Origin: Nannochloris sp. 'desiccata'
Taxonomy: Eukaryota > Chlorophyta > Trebouxiophyceae > Chlorellales > Chlorellaceae
Assembly (NCBI GenBank): GCA_019044685.2
Contig: JAGTXX020000004.1
Span: 930,001 to 994,000 of the forward strand
DNA length: 64,000 nt
Direction of reading: 5' to 3'
Of this stretch, positions 43,817 through 56,000 are shown piece by piece. The notes beneath the pieces were generated by a model, which was not told where the DNA came from, made no database searches, and worked only from the letters and a program-made list of their open reading frames with translations. Every line of letters begins with the position of its first letter. Within the stretch, counting starts at the first letter, position 1. The translations under genes were made by a program, and so were the position numbers.

Positions 43817-44024
43817 TAACCAGAGTATATGCTAAACATTATGTTACAAAATGTGTGGGCATGTGTGTAAAGAGTTGAAAATTTCTACAAGTTATTTTTC
43901 CGTCTGTTGAGTCCAGAGTAAGTTCAAATTCTCCCTAAAAAAGTTATATTTTATCAAACATCTAGTATTCCAACCAACACCAACACCTAAAAAAAATGAG
44001 CAACTCAACTGTAGATTCATATCT
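43817..44024. other. short convergent intergenic gap
   Basis: 208 bp of AT-rich 3' flank between the coiled-coil gene and the CbiA-BtuF gene. Confidence 0.4.
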
Positions 44025-47000
44025 CTAGCAGTACGCCATGAAATAATTAGGCAACAACCTCGGTCTACATCTCTGCCCTGGCCTCAGACTCAATTTCAAC
44101 ACAGCTCTGGGGGGACAACACACACTCACACCATCACCATGAACCATACGAGCAATAGTCTCGGTCCCCTCCACCAACCTCGGCCCACCTCTTCTCACTA
44201 AAGCCTCTTCACAAACAAACACAGCGCCAGTTTTCACAGCCGGCAGTAACCACCACCCGGGGAAGGCAGCTACATTACATAAATCATGGAAAGTACGGGG
44301 ACCGCTGCCATCACGCATACTGGCTATAATCAACACATCAGGTGCAAATTCAAGTACTTCAGTCCATGTTAATGCTCTCGGTGCATCTCCGGACTGTATA
44401 GAACCAGACTCACCACCAGCAAGTTGAATCATATCTGCAGCCCAAAGGCCTTCAACAACCAATGGCTGTAATGACCTTAATATTAACACCTTAGGGCGAG
44501 AATCAGAATACATACTTGATGAGGATAGCGCAGCACGTGCTGCTTCAACACCCACACGGCGTAATCGCGCGCGAAGACGGTCAACTGTACGAACAGCTTC
44601 CTCGCCGACTCCTGCAGCTTCACCCATGACAAGCATTGAAGACAATACATCTGCGAGTGTACTACGACGTAAACAAACAACTCTGCATGCAGATTGCAGG
44701 CCCACAGCAACAACTGCTTCACAGACTGCACGGCCAAATGCATTTGCTTGCTGTTGATGGTGGTGAGCAGCAGCGGTGGGGAAATCGGTGGCTGAAGTAT
44801 CAATATTGTTGTTGTTATGTATGCTATATGCAGGAGTAGTAGGCGCACTGCCATTCGGGCTAATAATAATATTAGTAATAGTCCCAGTAGTGTTGCCGTT
44901 TGCAGTACTGCTAGATGAACTTGATTTCTTGAAATTTGACGGTACTTGCACTACTGCTGGCTCTTCTGCTTCGTACACAACTAATCCAGGCCTTTCTCTA
45001 GCTAATACCTGGTCATCTACTCTATAAACAACTACGGGTTGATCACCACCAAGGCTGCCGCTAGAACCACCAGCACCACTCGAAGAGGAAGAATACACAC
45101 CAAGTCGATCCCGAGCAGCAGCTGTCGCTGTTGCCAGCGCTGCTAAATTTGCCGAGCTACCAGGTGCACTGACACTCCCACCACCAAACGGTTTCAATGG
45201 AGACCCATTCGCAGAGATGACTGCAGACGTAGGACCAGTTCCTGGTGCTGTACCAGTAGCAGTAGTAGAACTAGAAGAATATAATATTCTCCGAGCAGCT
45301 TTCGCCTTGGTTGCAGCTTCAGGAGGAAAGTCACAAGCATCGCTGACAGCAGCAACTCTATTGCCTAGACCTAATGCCCAGGCTATTTCAGTCGCTCCAG
45401 CACTGAGGGTAGCTATTTTATCGCTCGGTGGATACCCATGTTGCCAGTTGTGTGGCGTTCCAGAGCCAGCAGGGTATGAGAGACCGAGAGAGGGGCCATT
45501 TGCAAAGGCGCTGGTTAAATTGGGAGTTGACATAGTACTATCGCCACCGAGACCGAGAATGCCGTTGCCGATGTTGTTGTTATGATCTCCTCCTATATTG
45601 TTGAGAAGTCCAATGCTAGCTACTCTATTCATATTCGTAGCAGGACCACCTGACCCCAGTTCACCACCACTGATGCTCGTACGATTTCCGCCAAGCGCCG
45701 CAGCTTGTTGTTGCCGCGTTTGGAACATACTCTGTTGCTGAGTGTACTGCTGAATATGAGGAGTAGAATTGGATACGTACATACCAGCGTGATCAGGTAG
45801 ATTCCCTCCACTACTTGAATGAGTTAATAGAGCACATGAACTAGATCGAGGGAGTGATCCATCGTCAGATAAAGTACCAGAACAGCCATTATTCGTATTG
45901 CTGTTATTGTTATTACTATACCTCATAGTAGACTGCTGCTGCTGTTGTTGTTGGTAGTAGTGTTGGATAGCTATGGGGTTATTTCTCATATTTGCAGGTG
46001 GTGGCGGGTGGTGGTGGTGCACTGACGGTAACGGAACCATGCCCTGCGGTGGTGGAGCTACACCAGCACTCCCACCATAGATATCATTTTCAGAGACTCT
46101 AGGATGATAGAACTGAGATGACATGTAGTTGCCATATTGATGTCCTTGTTGCTGGTTAGAGTGTTGTTGATGCGGGTGCTGTTGGTTGTAATGAGCCCCA
46201 CCATAGGGTGCACCACCTCCATAGAAACCAGCACCACTGTCGGATCCAGGATTGGTTCTCGGACTCATCGCTAACGGCGATTCAGAATGCTGTGACATCC
46301 TATCCATGCCATTATGCATTGCAGCCAGGTGCGCGAAATACCCAGAATGTGTACTGAGTGACCCACTAGACACATTTTTAGTTAAATTATTGGCAGGAGA
46401 AGGAATCTTGGGTGCGTAAAGGTTAGAATGTTGTTGTGGTTGTTGGTTATGTGAATGTTGTATGCTGTGCCTGCTGGGTCCTGAATAATCAACAGAGCGG
46501 GAGCGGTGACTGTTGGAGCGATGGAAATCTGGTGATGATCGGACAGCTGGGATACTTCCGGGACCCAAGGGAAGCCGTAAGGAACCCTGTAGAAGAAGCA
46601 AAAAAGGAAAGAAAGAGGAAAAGTTAGTCAAGGATGATCCTAAGAAGTTAATCAAGATCTAATATAGATCACCAAAAAAAAAATAAAAAAAATAAAAAGA
46701 AATGTGGAATACAATCTAACATTCTCTTACCATAGGAGGTGTTGCTTGGCTACAAGATCCTTCCAACATAGGCGCCAACGCTTCTGATTCTATCAGTGCC
46801 TCTTCAATTCTTATTAAATCGACACCTCTACATTTCTCAACCAACGCCGTGGCCAGTTCTGGACATCCACCAAAATGCAAGTGTACATAAGATGCCAACA
46901 CATTGCCACATGTGAATCCCTCTGGAGCTACAGGTGCACCGGGTACTTGAGGATGGGAGATATACCCCGTTCTCCACGGTGCCCCAACAATATGTGTCTT

Positions 47001-49009
47001 TTGCTCGTCCCCAATAACACCCTCACCTTCACCGCCAATGCTATTGCTATTACCCACACCGCCAACGTGGTGCTCTTCTAATAACTCACTCGCATGGTGT
47101 ACATGCCCCCTAGCTTTGATCCCAGCAGGGAATAAAGGACATGCAGATGTCACTTCCACTTCTACATACCCCATAACGTACTTACCCGGTGGTAGTACAG
47201 CTTTAAAAGGGAAAACTCCAACTGTTGGTTGTGGAGCATCCCCTTTGGGCTGAATACTTGCACTCAGATATAATAAACCACCGCATTCAGCATAGATCAC
47301 CCCGCCCGCGTCCGCAAAGGCCTTGAGACCTGCTCTTAGTGCTTTATTCTCTGCAAGTTCGCCTGCATGCCGTTCTGGGTAGCCACCTCCCAAGTACACA
47401 CCCGCAACAGCTGGCGGTAAAGGGTCTATCAATGGTGAAAAGTAAACTAATTCAGCACCAGCTTGTTCTAATAGTGTCAAATTGTCGTGATAATAGAAAC
47501 AAAATGCAGCATCACGTGCTACAGCTATACGAATAGGCTCAGGATTATTACTTATTGCTGCTTCGAGGGATGGTAGCGGGTAGGAGGAAAGACGCTCAAC
47601 TGCCGCTTCACCACTAATTTCGACCACGTGTTCGATCGCTGCTCTCTTATCCCCTGGGTCACCACCTGATGGTGTAGTTGCAGCCGAGTCTTCAATTTCA
47701 ATTGAATCAGAAACAGTGGCAGGGGTGGGTGCGCTAGATGCAGCGGTAATACTAGCTGCTTTTTGTTGTTGCTTGCCTTTCTTTTTCTTCCTTTTACTTT
47801 TGTGACTGTTGTCAGTCGTTGACGATAAAGAGCCAGGCCGTTCTTTTTCTACTGCTGCTACTACTTCAAAAACCTCCTGTACTACACCAGCTTCTTCAGC
47901 TACAGAAACCACTGTACTAGCGTGCTTTCCAGGGGACTCTGTAACAGGAGGAGGCGACTCTGGTGCTAATACAACTTCTTCTTCTTTTTCTTCTTCTTCT
48001 TTACCGCTGCTTTCTTTCTTTTTCACTATTTCCGCTACTTGAACCGCATGATTACTACATTGTCCGGCTCCAGTAGCTGAGCTTGCTAATTCCAATACTT
48101 GATCTAAATCTACATGGTTTCTAACCAGGGTAGCTAAATTATGGATCAAGTTACTAGGCATCGTAGGGTCACTCGGCATATGCAACCCTAAATATCTTTC
48201 TTGTAGTACAACTCCATCATCTTTAGGTATTCCACCAAGTAATGGCAAAGTCAGCGCAGCAGAGGTAAGTGCATCTGAGAGCCATTTTGTATGCGCAACC
48301 CCACCTACTTTGTTGAATAATAAAGCACCTAATCGCAGCTCTTTATCAAATTCTTGATAACCCTTGACAATCGCAGCAGCACTTCGAGCGACTGCTGAGC
48401 AATCTAGAACTAATAAAACTGGTGCGCCAAGCCATTTGGCCATTTGGGAGGTACTGCCAGCTTCTGTAGTGCCATCGCGGCCGTCGAACAGACCCATAAC
48501 TCCTTCTACAATGGCAATGTCGGCATCGGCAGTGTGACGATGGAATGTTTCAAGGCATTGCTTTTGGGTGAGCATCCAGCCATCTAAATTGATAGAAGGA
48601 CGTCCTGTGGCGGCTTCATGGTGCATGGGATCGATGAAATCTGTAATGGAGTGAGTAAGAGAGGTTAGAGAGTACTTGGCAGGGTTTTGACGTTGAATTA
48701 AAAAACCTGTGAGTAGATCAGAACAATGTGCTGAATTCAAGCCTTGGAAATTGCGTATAGGTTTACGAATAATTACCAGGTCCGACTTTGAAAGCTTGAA
48801 CAGTCAATCCGCGGTCTCTACAATAAAACAAATAAATTAAAAAGTTAAATTCTGTTTAGGTTGATCTTTCTGTAGCGCATGCAAGATTCCAAGCACTTTG
48901 CAGAATTGAAATCTCGCCTTAATGCAGCCATTAGACCAACCGAGATGGACGTCTTCCCAACACCACTGGTTGTTCCAGCTACAACTAGCACCGGTTTTTG
49001 GCTGTGCAT
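44025..49009 (-). CDS. fusion: cobyrinate a,c-diamide synthase (CbiA/CobB) + BtuF-like corrinoid-binding domain
   Basis: One four-exon gene of 1,534 residues: 48918-49009, 48777-48817, 46731-48640 and 44025-46586. The last intron (46587-46730, GTAAGA...CTACAG) is phase 0. The first has a GC donor. Residues 12-20 form the P-loop GTTSGVGKT; GLTVQAFKVGPDFIDPMHHE is diagnostic of CbiA. The glutamine-amidotransferase half has YLGGGYPERHAGELAENKAL, the nucleophile in AECGG (about Cys497) and the His of YVHLHFGG. CbiA amidates cobyrinate side chains with glutamine and ATP. A disordered linker rich in Gln, Asn, His and Ser (about residues 682-1068) follows. The C-terminal part, from ATLSAGATEIAWALGLGNRV to SMRDGSGPRTFHDLCNVAAF, is a BtuF/Fep-type periplasmic-binding fold with a low-complexity insert. 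There is no targeting peptide at the start. A role in corrinoid salvage is inference; other metals are possible. Confidence 0.82.
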
Positions 49010-49525
49010 TTTGTCTCCAAACAGACTATATCTTCAGAGAATTACGCATAGATATTTAGTAGCTAATATTCGAACAAATGCCGGGAATGTGGGATGCCAA
49101 ATAATAGTTTTGCTGATTTAATCTGAAAACTGAAAAAATCAATTCAAGTTGTAATAAAATTCTTCCAGATGCCTTTAGGCTCAAGGCGCAGTCACTTGTT
49201 ACGTAAATTATTCAACGTATACGTCAACACAGGCAATTATAACCCTCTAAAGCAGCAAAAAAGAAAATTCAATAACAAGGTCCTGCTGCGGCCTAAACCA
49301 CGCTGGCCTAAAGGCCCCAAGCGCTCCTAAGCTTTAGTCTCCATTTTCCATTAATCAATAGTAATATTACATCAGTATACAGAAGTCATATATCGAAAAG
49401 CAAACTACTTAAAAGAAACTACAGCAATCATTTACCTTCTACACCACCTCCACAAAACCGCCACCGTCAAAATTAATACACAAAACAGAGATACAAACAG
49501 CCCAACAATTTACCTAATCCTTCTA
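49010..49525. other. intergenic, upstream of CbiA-BtuF gene
   Basis: Should contain the promoter of the fusion gene and the 3' untranslated region of the next minus-strand gene. No coding or RNA signal was recognised. Confidence 0.45.
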
Positions 49526-50173
49526 TTAAATCACCCCATATACATGTTTATCTTCACATCCATCACACTTTAATGCATCTGTGAACCACATTCCGTCTTT
49601 GTAACCACCAAGTCTCCGCTTCATTGTAAATTCGTACACCCCTTCTTCCCCTTTCCTAAAATCATTTCTCACTAAAACACGTGCTATCCAGACATCTTCC
49701 GCTACCTCGAGTGAACTAATCATTGTATGTTCGGTGTGGCTTAGTAAGGTCCTATAGCATTTAGTATAAAATATTCGACGGAAGCGTTCAAACTGGCCAA
49801 GGTCAAGAGAGATACCGAAATAGTTGCTGCGTGCAAATGGGTCGAAATTGGTAAATCTGTAGAGAACCTCAATACCATGATCTATAGTAGGGAAATTATT
49901 ATGCTGCAGGGCTTTAAGCTGCGCTTCCAACGCTGCTTCCCGGCTGAGCCACAAAGATGGGGCTAACGTGCTGGACTTGGGTGGTTGTGAGGGGATTCTA
50001 AGATCGTTATCAGGATCTGCTTGAGTGGTGATTACTCGTGGTGGTAGCTGTCTTCTTGAATATGTGTTGTTCACTCTTGAGAGGTTGAGGGAAGCTGGTC
50101 GGAGCGGTTGAAGGGCACCACAAACACTACCAGTTTGTTGGTGCCTTCCGCTGTAGCTCGCTATAGGGTTCAT
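49526..50173 (-). CDS. conserved plastid-type protein of unknown function
   Basis: 215 residues from the ATG at 50173, single exon. The start MNPIASYSGRHQQTGSVCGA, with the following Arg/Ser/Pro-rich stretch to about residue 60, looks like a plastid transit peptide. The mature part reads LEAQLKALQHNNFPTIDHGI, then EVLYRFTNFDPFARSNYFGI, then LGQFERFRRIFYTKCYRTLL. It ends with RRLGGYKDGMWFTDALKCDG. This pattern recalls small chloroplast proteins of plants and algae in which a helix is followed by HGI..YRF and a SYFG-like element (SNTF2/DUF4864-like folds). I cannot name the family with certainty. The frame is open a further 15 codons upstream but without an ATG. The downstream half has alternating hydrophobic residues suggesting a small beta sheet. 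Confidence 0.65.
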   Translation of the reverse strand: MNPIASYSGRHQQTGSVCGALQPLRPASLNLSRVNNTYSRRQLPPRVITTQADPDNDLRIPSQPPKSSTLAPSLWLSREAALEAQLKALQHNNFPTIDHGIEVLYRFTNFDPFARSNYFGISLDLGQFERFRRIFYTKCYRTLLSHTEHTMISSLEVAEDVWIARVLVRNDFRKGEEGVYEFTMKRRLGGYKDGMWFTDALKCDGCEDKHVYGVI

Positions 50174-50587
50174 AGTAACCCCATGAAATATGTTTAAGCT
50201 AGCAGATATCGTTTTCAAAAGATGGGAACCGGTCTTTTTTCAAAAAGTCAACAACGATTTTGATTTTAAATTCGGAGTGTGATCTGAGCTGGTGGTATTA
50301 AAATAAAGAAGGCTTGGAAGCGTTTTAATACTTCTATTATTTGCGTTGAACCGTGTTTCGAGTATTTTGTGATATATGTGATGGAGTGTTGCGTTGGTTT
50401 GGATTCCAATTGGAATGGAACTTCCACGGAAGGGAGCTGACTTCATCTTGAAGACTTGGCGCCAGTGTAAAATTTTCACTGAATAGAGACATGTACAAGG
50501 ATACCACAACACAGACAATAAAGTAATAGATATACGAAAAACATCAACAACTGGACAGTAAAAAGTGATATTTTTCCCATTCGCTAT
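50174..50587. other. intergenic, no supported gene
   Basis: Upstream side of the plastid-type gene and 3' flank of the BOR-type transporter. Short open frames lack recognisable features. Confidence 0.45.
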
Positions 50588-52633
50588 TTACACATTGTTC
50601 CCGTCTTCCCCACTACCATTCTGTAAAGACTGTCTCGCCAACGCAGCTGATCTTCTTCTATTCACTAATTCCGCTTCAGAAAGATGGTGTACAACTCTAT
50701 AATGGTGCACTTCATTATCCACCATCTCTTCCATTTCAGACAAACCACCTCCCTCTACTATGTTACCGCCATGTACACTGCCTGTTGGCGATATAGCAGC
50801 AAGACCTGCAGAAGCAGCCACCTCAACTGCAGCTTCATGTTCCAATGGCGCTGCTTCTTCTTCTTCCAACTTATCCAGTGCATTCAAATCTACATTTGAA
50901 AACCACCTTGGCAAAATATACTGTCTAAAAGGAACCAGCGCCAGGATAGGCAAAGGAAATAGGACTCCTGCTATACCAGCCCAGGTCAACCCATACACAG
51001 CACCCACTACAACTAATTGGATAACAGTAAATGCAACTACAGTTTTATATTTAACAATTTCTAAATACGGAGTATGACCCTTTTCCAGGACCAAGTACCT
51101 TCGTTTTGGATCTGTAAGTAACAATAAAGTACGATCCCATAATTGACTCCCAGGTAGAGATTCTGCAGCCATAAATGCAAAATAGCCCCATAAGACTGCC
51201 GTAGGAATACATCTAATGGCAGGCATGATGGCAAGACACGCACCCACGAGGAGAGATTGCAAAAGACCAGAACCACGTTGTTCAACCACTGAGAGTTGGA
51301 TGACACTATCATTCGCGTTAGTAGGGGGAGAAGGAAAAGCTTGGAAAGGGCTTTCAAAAGTACCATTAATGGTAGTTGAATGCACAGTCGCTCCATTTCC
51401 ATCTAGCTCTTTAGCAATTTCCCCTATTATTTTCTTTTTCTTCACCACATCACCATTGCTGCTTTGGCCTCCGACACCCCCATTCTTGTCGTTGTCCTTT
51501 TTAGTAACTACAGTACTCAATGCCTTTGTGTGCATGGGACTCTGCGGAATCACTCCATTAATTGGCGGTAACCCCAATATTCCAAGGACAATAGTGATTA
51601 TTCCCAATATGAACAAATCCCAATGGTGGGCAGTAGCTCTCTTCAAATTAAACTCTTCTTGCTGGGCTAATTGACCACTCACATTATGGTCAAAATAGAA
51701 TAACACAGCAATAATTAAACCAGGAATTAATGCTGCTGCTATATATTTACCCGGTACTTCAAGCATTTGGGTAGATACAGTCCAAGAGGCACTCCCCATT
51801 GCCCATGTATTTGGTGCCGACACCCGGGATGGTACTGATCCTCCAATGTTACTAGAATTAGGACTAGAAATAGCATAACTAAGACCAGTCCATGCTATCA
51901 CTAACAATGGAACACCGTAATCTGCTAGTATAGCTCGCACAGGTGAACTAAGGTACTTCCATTTTCTAGCTTTGCGTATTGTTAGACCGGAAAATAATAA
52001 ACCAAGGGCGAGAAGGATTGCCCACAGACCATTGATTGTCTGCCAGGTGGCTTGATTTTCACCTTCAATTTCACTCTCTGGGTAGGAGAATTCATTGACT
52101 AATCCCTTTATAGCTTGTTGGATAAATAAAAGAGCAATCAGTGCACCAAAGGACTCTCCAGCATAGCGAGTAAACTTTGATATGTAGGCACACGCATTTG
52201 TTAAAGCTAAAAGAACAACTATTATGCCTGCCCAAACGCATGTCCATGCTGCCCATGCTAAGAAACGCTCAGAGCCGAGATCTTGTTGATCTTCCGCAAA
52301 GGAGTACATATATGAGTAAACAAGGACAATAGGTTCAGCGACGCCAACAATCAATAATGGCTGGCCACCTATAAGGCATTGAGTAAGACCTCCGATAGCA
52401 GTGGATATAAGCACATGGACTACGTGTATTATATTGTCCGTTTCTTTTTGAAATTGCACGCCAAAAGCCAAAGCAGGGAGTGCAGAAGCAAGGAAGATGT
52501 AGACGCCGGCAGCGAGGATTCGTAGTTTTGCAGAGCTAATATCTTTCCAATCGTCTTTATATGTGCTTCTTCTGTTCTTAATATCGGATACGATACCCGC
52601 CCCCAGACTGGCAGCGATTCTTAGGCGCTGCAT
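50588..52633 (-). CDS. BOR/SLC4-type borate or bicarbonate transporter
   Basis: Anion transporter of the SLC4 family, close to plant BOR boron exporters, in the plasma membrane or another membrane. It is a single exon of 681 residues. Conserved parts are DWKDISSAKLRILAAGVYIF near the N-terminus, GGLTQCLIGGQPLLIVGVAE followed by PIVLVYSYMY, the central block DLFILGIITIVLGILGLPPI NGVIPQSPMHTK (split here for length), and the C-terminal HTPYLEIVKYKTVVAFTVIQ region with IALVPFRQYILP-like PFRQYILPRWF. About eleven to twelve hydrophobic helices are visible. It lacks the large cytosolic N-terminal domain of animal SLC4 proteins, as BOR proteins do. A Lys/Asp/Gly-rich loop at about 385-430 is an insertion, and the tail (about 590-681) is acidic then Arg-rich. 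Boron versus bicarbonate is not decided by sequence alone. Confidence 0.9.
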   Translation of the reverse strand: MQRLRIAASLGAGIVSDIKNRRSTYKDDWKDISSAKLRILAAGVYIFLASALPALAFGVQFQKETDNIIHVVHVLISTAIGGLTQCLIGGQPLLIVGVAEPIVLVYSYMYSFAEDQQDLGSERFLAWAAWTCVWAGIIVVLLALTNACAYISKFTRYAGESFGALIALLFIQQAIKGLVNEFSYPESEIEGENQATWQTINGLWAILLALGLLFSGLTIRKARKWKYLSSPVRAILADYGVPLLVIAWTGLSYAISSPNSSNIGGSVPSRVSAPNTWAMGSASWTVSTQMLEVPGKYIAAALIPGLIIAVLFYFDHNVSGQLAQQEEFNLKRATAHHWDLFILGIITIVLGILGLPPINGVIPQSPMHTKALSTVVTKKDNDKNGGVGGQSSNGDVVKKKKIIGEIAKELDGNGATVHSTTINGTFESPFQAFPSPPTNANDSVIQLSVVEQRGSGLLQSLLVGACLAIMPAIRCIPTAVLWGYFAFMAAESLPGSQLWDRTLLLLTDPKRRYLVLEKGHTPYLEIVKYKTVVAFTVIQLVVVGAVYGLTWAGIAGVLFPLPILALVPFRQYILPRWFSNVDLNALDKLEEEEAAPLEHEAAVEVAASAGLAAISPTGSVHGGNIVEGGGLSEMEEMVDNEVHHYRVVHHLSEAELVNRRRSAALARQSLQNGSGEDGNNV

Positions 52634-53048
52634 TGTTTTATTCCCTTTAGCTTTTCAAATAAGTCCCAAAGTCAATTACAACAAATTGCTTCAATTTATA
52701 AGTAGAAAATCAAGCTTTTCTGCGTCCTTCGCGTATTTATGAATATTATAATTTATTGAAATAAGTAGCAGGCGTTGATTCAACACTTTTAAATCTATAG
52801 ATGCCAGCAGTTCTCCTTTGGGCGGCAGCTAAAATGCGGGAATCCTTCGTGAGTGACTGTTGAAAAATATTTAGTTTATCATACAATATTCACAAAGTAC
52901 AACGACAATTATATTCTGTATAAATGAACTACTTTATTAAACTACATATGAGTTACCTACTAAATCAACTCATCATATGCTATGAAAGAATTATCACTTT
53001 GAAGCTACAAAACTGCCGCTACGCCGCTATTTTTCAAATGCAAACCAT
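52634..53048. other. intergenic between BOR-type gene and ankyrin gene
   Basis: Promoter side of the transporter and 3' flank of the ankyrin gene. AT-rich, nothing recognised. Confidence 0.45.
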
Positions 53049-56000
53049 CTACTCTAACAACCAAGGCTGCATTCGCAGTACATCATCGATCCCATCAGCT
53101 TCAGTTGCAGATTGCGGAGGACCTTCTCCACCTGGGCCACCTACCATCATCCCACCAGCACCGCCACCAGCTCCATAATTACCAGGAAGAGGACCGACTA
53201 CAGAACCCGGCTGAACATACCCACCAATGTGTTGAGGTGATTGCTGGTGTTGGTGCGGTTGCTGCTGTGCGGAGAATAAATAAGGGCCGTGTTGCTCAAT
53301 CCCCATAGACGAAGAAAGTGGATATTGACCTCCGACAGCCATACCAGGGCTGTAACCACCACCACCACCTCCATTGTTGTTATTAACTAGTCCCCAATCT
53401 ACTCCTAATGGAGGAGCTTGGTGAATAGTAGGAATAGGCATAGGAGCTGCTAACTGGTGATGCTGCATATGCTGTTGCTGCATTTGCATCTGCTGTTGTT
53501 GTTGAGACAAGTCCATGCCACCAAAGAGCGGCACAAAAGCACCTCTATCACCATGTGGCATTTGGTGGTTAGGTGGTAAGATTAGAGGTGAAGGTAAATG
53601 CATCATATCGGGCGGTTGCTGCTGTTGTTGCTGCTGCTGCTGCTGTTGCTGTTGTTGATGATATACTGGAGCCGGGGCAGTAGGAGGGGATACTGCGTCT
53701 GGTTGGAAGCCTGGTGGAGGCATCCGTGGTGGACGAGCCTGTTGCTGCTGTGGTTGCTGGGAAATAGGAGCATTAGAAGGCTCTCCCCAAGGCATAGTTC
53801 CTTGTCGAGGCTGTGCAACTGCAGGAGCAGGTGCAGGAGCATGTGGTGCTTGAAGTCCAGGTACCATAGTTGCTGGTACAACATGAGGTTGAGTTTGTGG
53901 CGGAGGCGGTTGCTTCCCAGCTAATGCAGCTGCGTACGGCCCTGCAGGCTTGATATCAACCACTGGAGGTTGTCCAGGTGGAGGTGGAGGCGGTGGTGGA
54001 GGTATTACCGCAGCCATCGGCGGCTGTGTAGTAGAAGTACTACTTGCAGCTCTGACGACCGGCATGGCGGGTGCGGACGCTAGCCCTTCAGATGCAGTTC
54101 TAATAGGCATAGCTGGCTTTAGAGCGACAGCAGCACCTGCACTGATACCTCCATTACGCATGAGAGAACTAGAAACACCAGATTTTCCTCCTGTTGCATT
54201 GTTATTGAAAGAAGGTTTTGCTCGTAGCTGTGCTTCGGCAAAGGACTTGGTGTGATGTGGCACAACGCCATTGCCGTTACTCGTAGCTCCAGCTTGAGAA
54301 GTAGCTGCAGTCATACTATGAGTAGTTGATTTTCTACCTGAAGCTTCTAATTTAGCTTCAAGTTCTCTCTGTTTCTCAGCAACAGCCAAGGCTACAATGT
54401 CATCTTCATCAAGCAATGCACCATCTTCTTCTTCTTCCTCGTCATTTTCAACCTCTTTTTTCTCCACGTTTTTGCCACTGTTGGCTTTTTTATCACCCCC
54501 AGCATGTGCTACTACAGCTTCTGCTTGACGCTGTGCTACTTTCTTCTGCTTTTTCGCTTCCTTTTTAGCCTTTGCACGATCTGCTTTCGCCTTTTCTTCT
54601 TGCTCTTCCTCTAGTAACGCAGCCATCACAGCATCGGCGTGTGCTTTCGCTTTTTTCAAATCTTCAGCAGTAGAAACAGCTGTCTTTTTACCACCTTTAT
54701 CAAGATTCCCTTCAATACTTAAAACACCACTACCACTACCACCACCAGATCCTCCTCCGACTGCTTCGCCTTTAGCTAGTTTTCTATGACGCTCCTTTTC
54801 AGCTAATCGCAACCTCCCTTCGACATAACTAACCCTCAAAGTAGTCTTTCTTGAAAGCAACTTCACTACATCAGCATCACCTTTTTGTCTCCACGGAGCT
54901 CCTGAGTGGACTAATTTTAAAACGACATCAAAGAATCCACCGCTTGCAGCCGACTGCACCGCTAAATACCCTTTCTGATTTCTCACTGTTAAATCAGCAC
55001 CAGCATTGATTAGCAATTCAACCACTTCTGCCCATCCTTTACCTGCAGACATGTGCAGCGGGGTATTTCCAGAAGTGTTCTCTACTTCTGTGTCAGCACC
55101 GCCTTTAAGTAAGGCCTCGACTGCTGCTTTGTGTCCATTTGCAGCTGCATTGTGCAAAGGAGTCGAGCCATTGGTACTCTGCGCATCAACATCAGCTCCA
55201 GCATGAAGCAAAGCTTGTATGGCTTTAGTTTGCCCATTTAACGCAGCTGCGTGGAGTGCAGTGCATCCTTGTGTTGCTTCTAAATCGATTTTGGCGCCAC
55301 TTTTAATTAATAACTCAACAGCTTCAGGCCACCCATTATTTGCAGCAATATAAAGAGGAGTACATCCACTAGAAGTAGGCGCATCTGGTGCAGCACCACT
55401 TGCGAGTAGCACTTTCATTACTTGTAAATGATTTTGTGAAGAGGCATTATATAAAGGAGTTGACCCGGCAGCATTTCTTGAATCAACAGTAGCTTGACCA
55501 ACGTTGATAAGAAACGTAACACACTCAGTGTGTCCACCAAGGGCAGCTTTATGTAGAGGGGTATCACCATCTGCAGCAGCGTCATCGGCATCAACGCCAG
55601 GAGCGCCAAGCAACAAGTAAACAACAGAGCAATGACCAGCAGCACATGCAAAATGTAAAGGCGCCCACCCCTCCGCATCTTTAGCTCCCGGATGTAATCT
55701 TCTACACTCTAGTAAATGATCAACAATATCCAAAAGCCCTTGAGATGCGGCGAGATGTAGAGCATTGCGTCTCTTCATTTCAGCGTCGCGAGCACTGTGT
55801 AATGATCCAGCCGGGGTTGCACCATCGGGTGGAGCTGACGGTGCAGCATCTAAAATAGCAGTAACACACTCGATGTGGTGGGCATATGCAGCGAGCTGGA
55901 CTGCAGTTTGGCCATTATGATCTTCTGTATTCGCTTCTGCAGTTGTTTTGGATGCAATGTGAGCGTCAAGTAAAGCAGTGACACAGGCAAGATGACCACC

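Noticed and set aside
46716..48740. CbiA as a separate gene beginning MNSAHCSDLL
   Set aside because: The first 33 or so codons are intron sequence. The P-loop lies in two upstream exons, and the 3' end splices in phase 0 to the BtuF-like exon.
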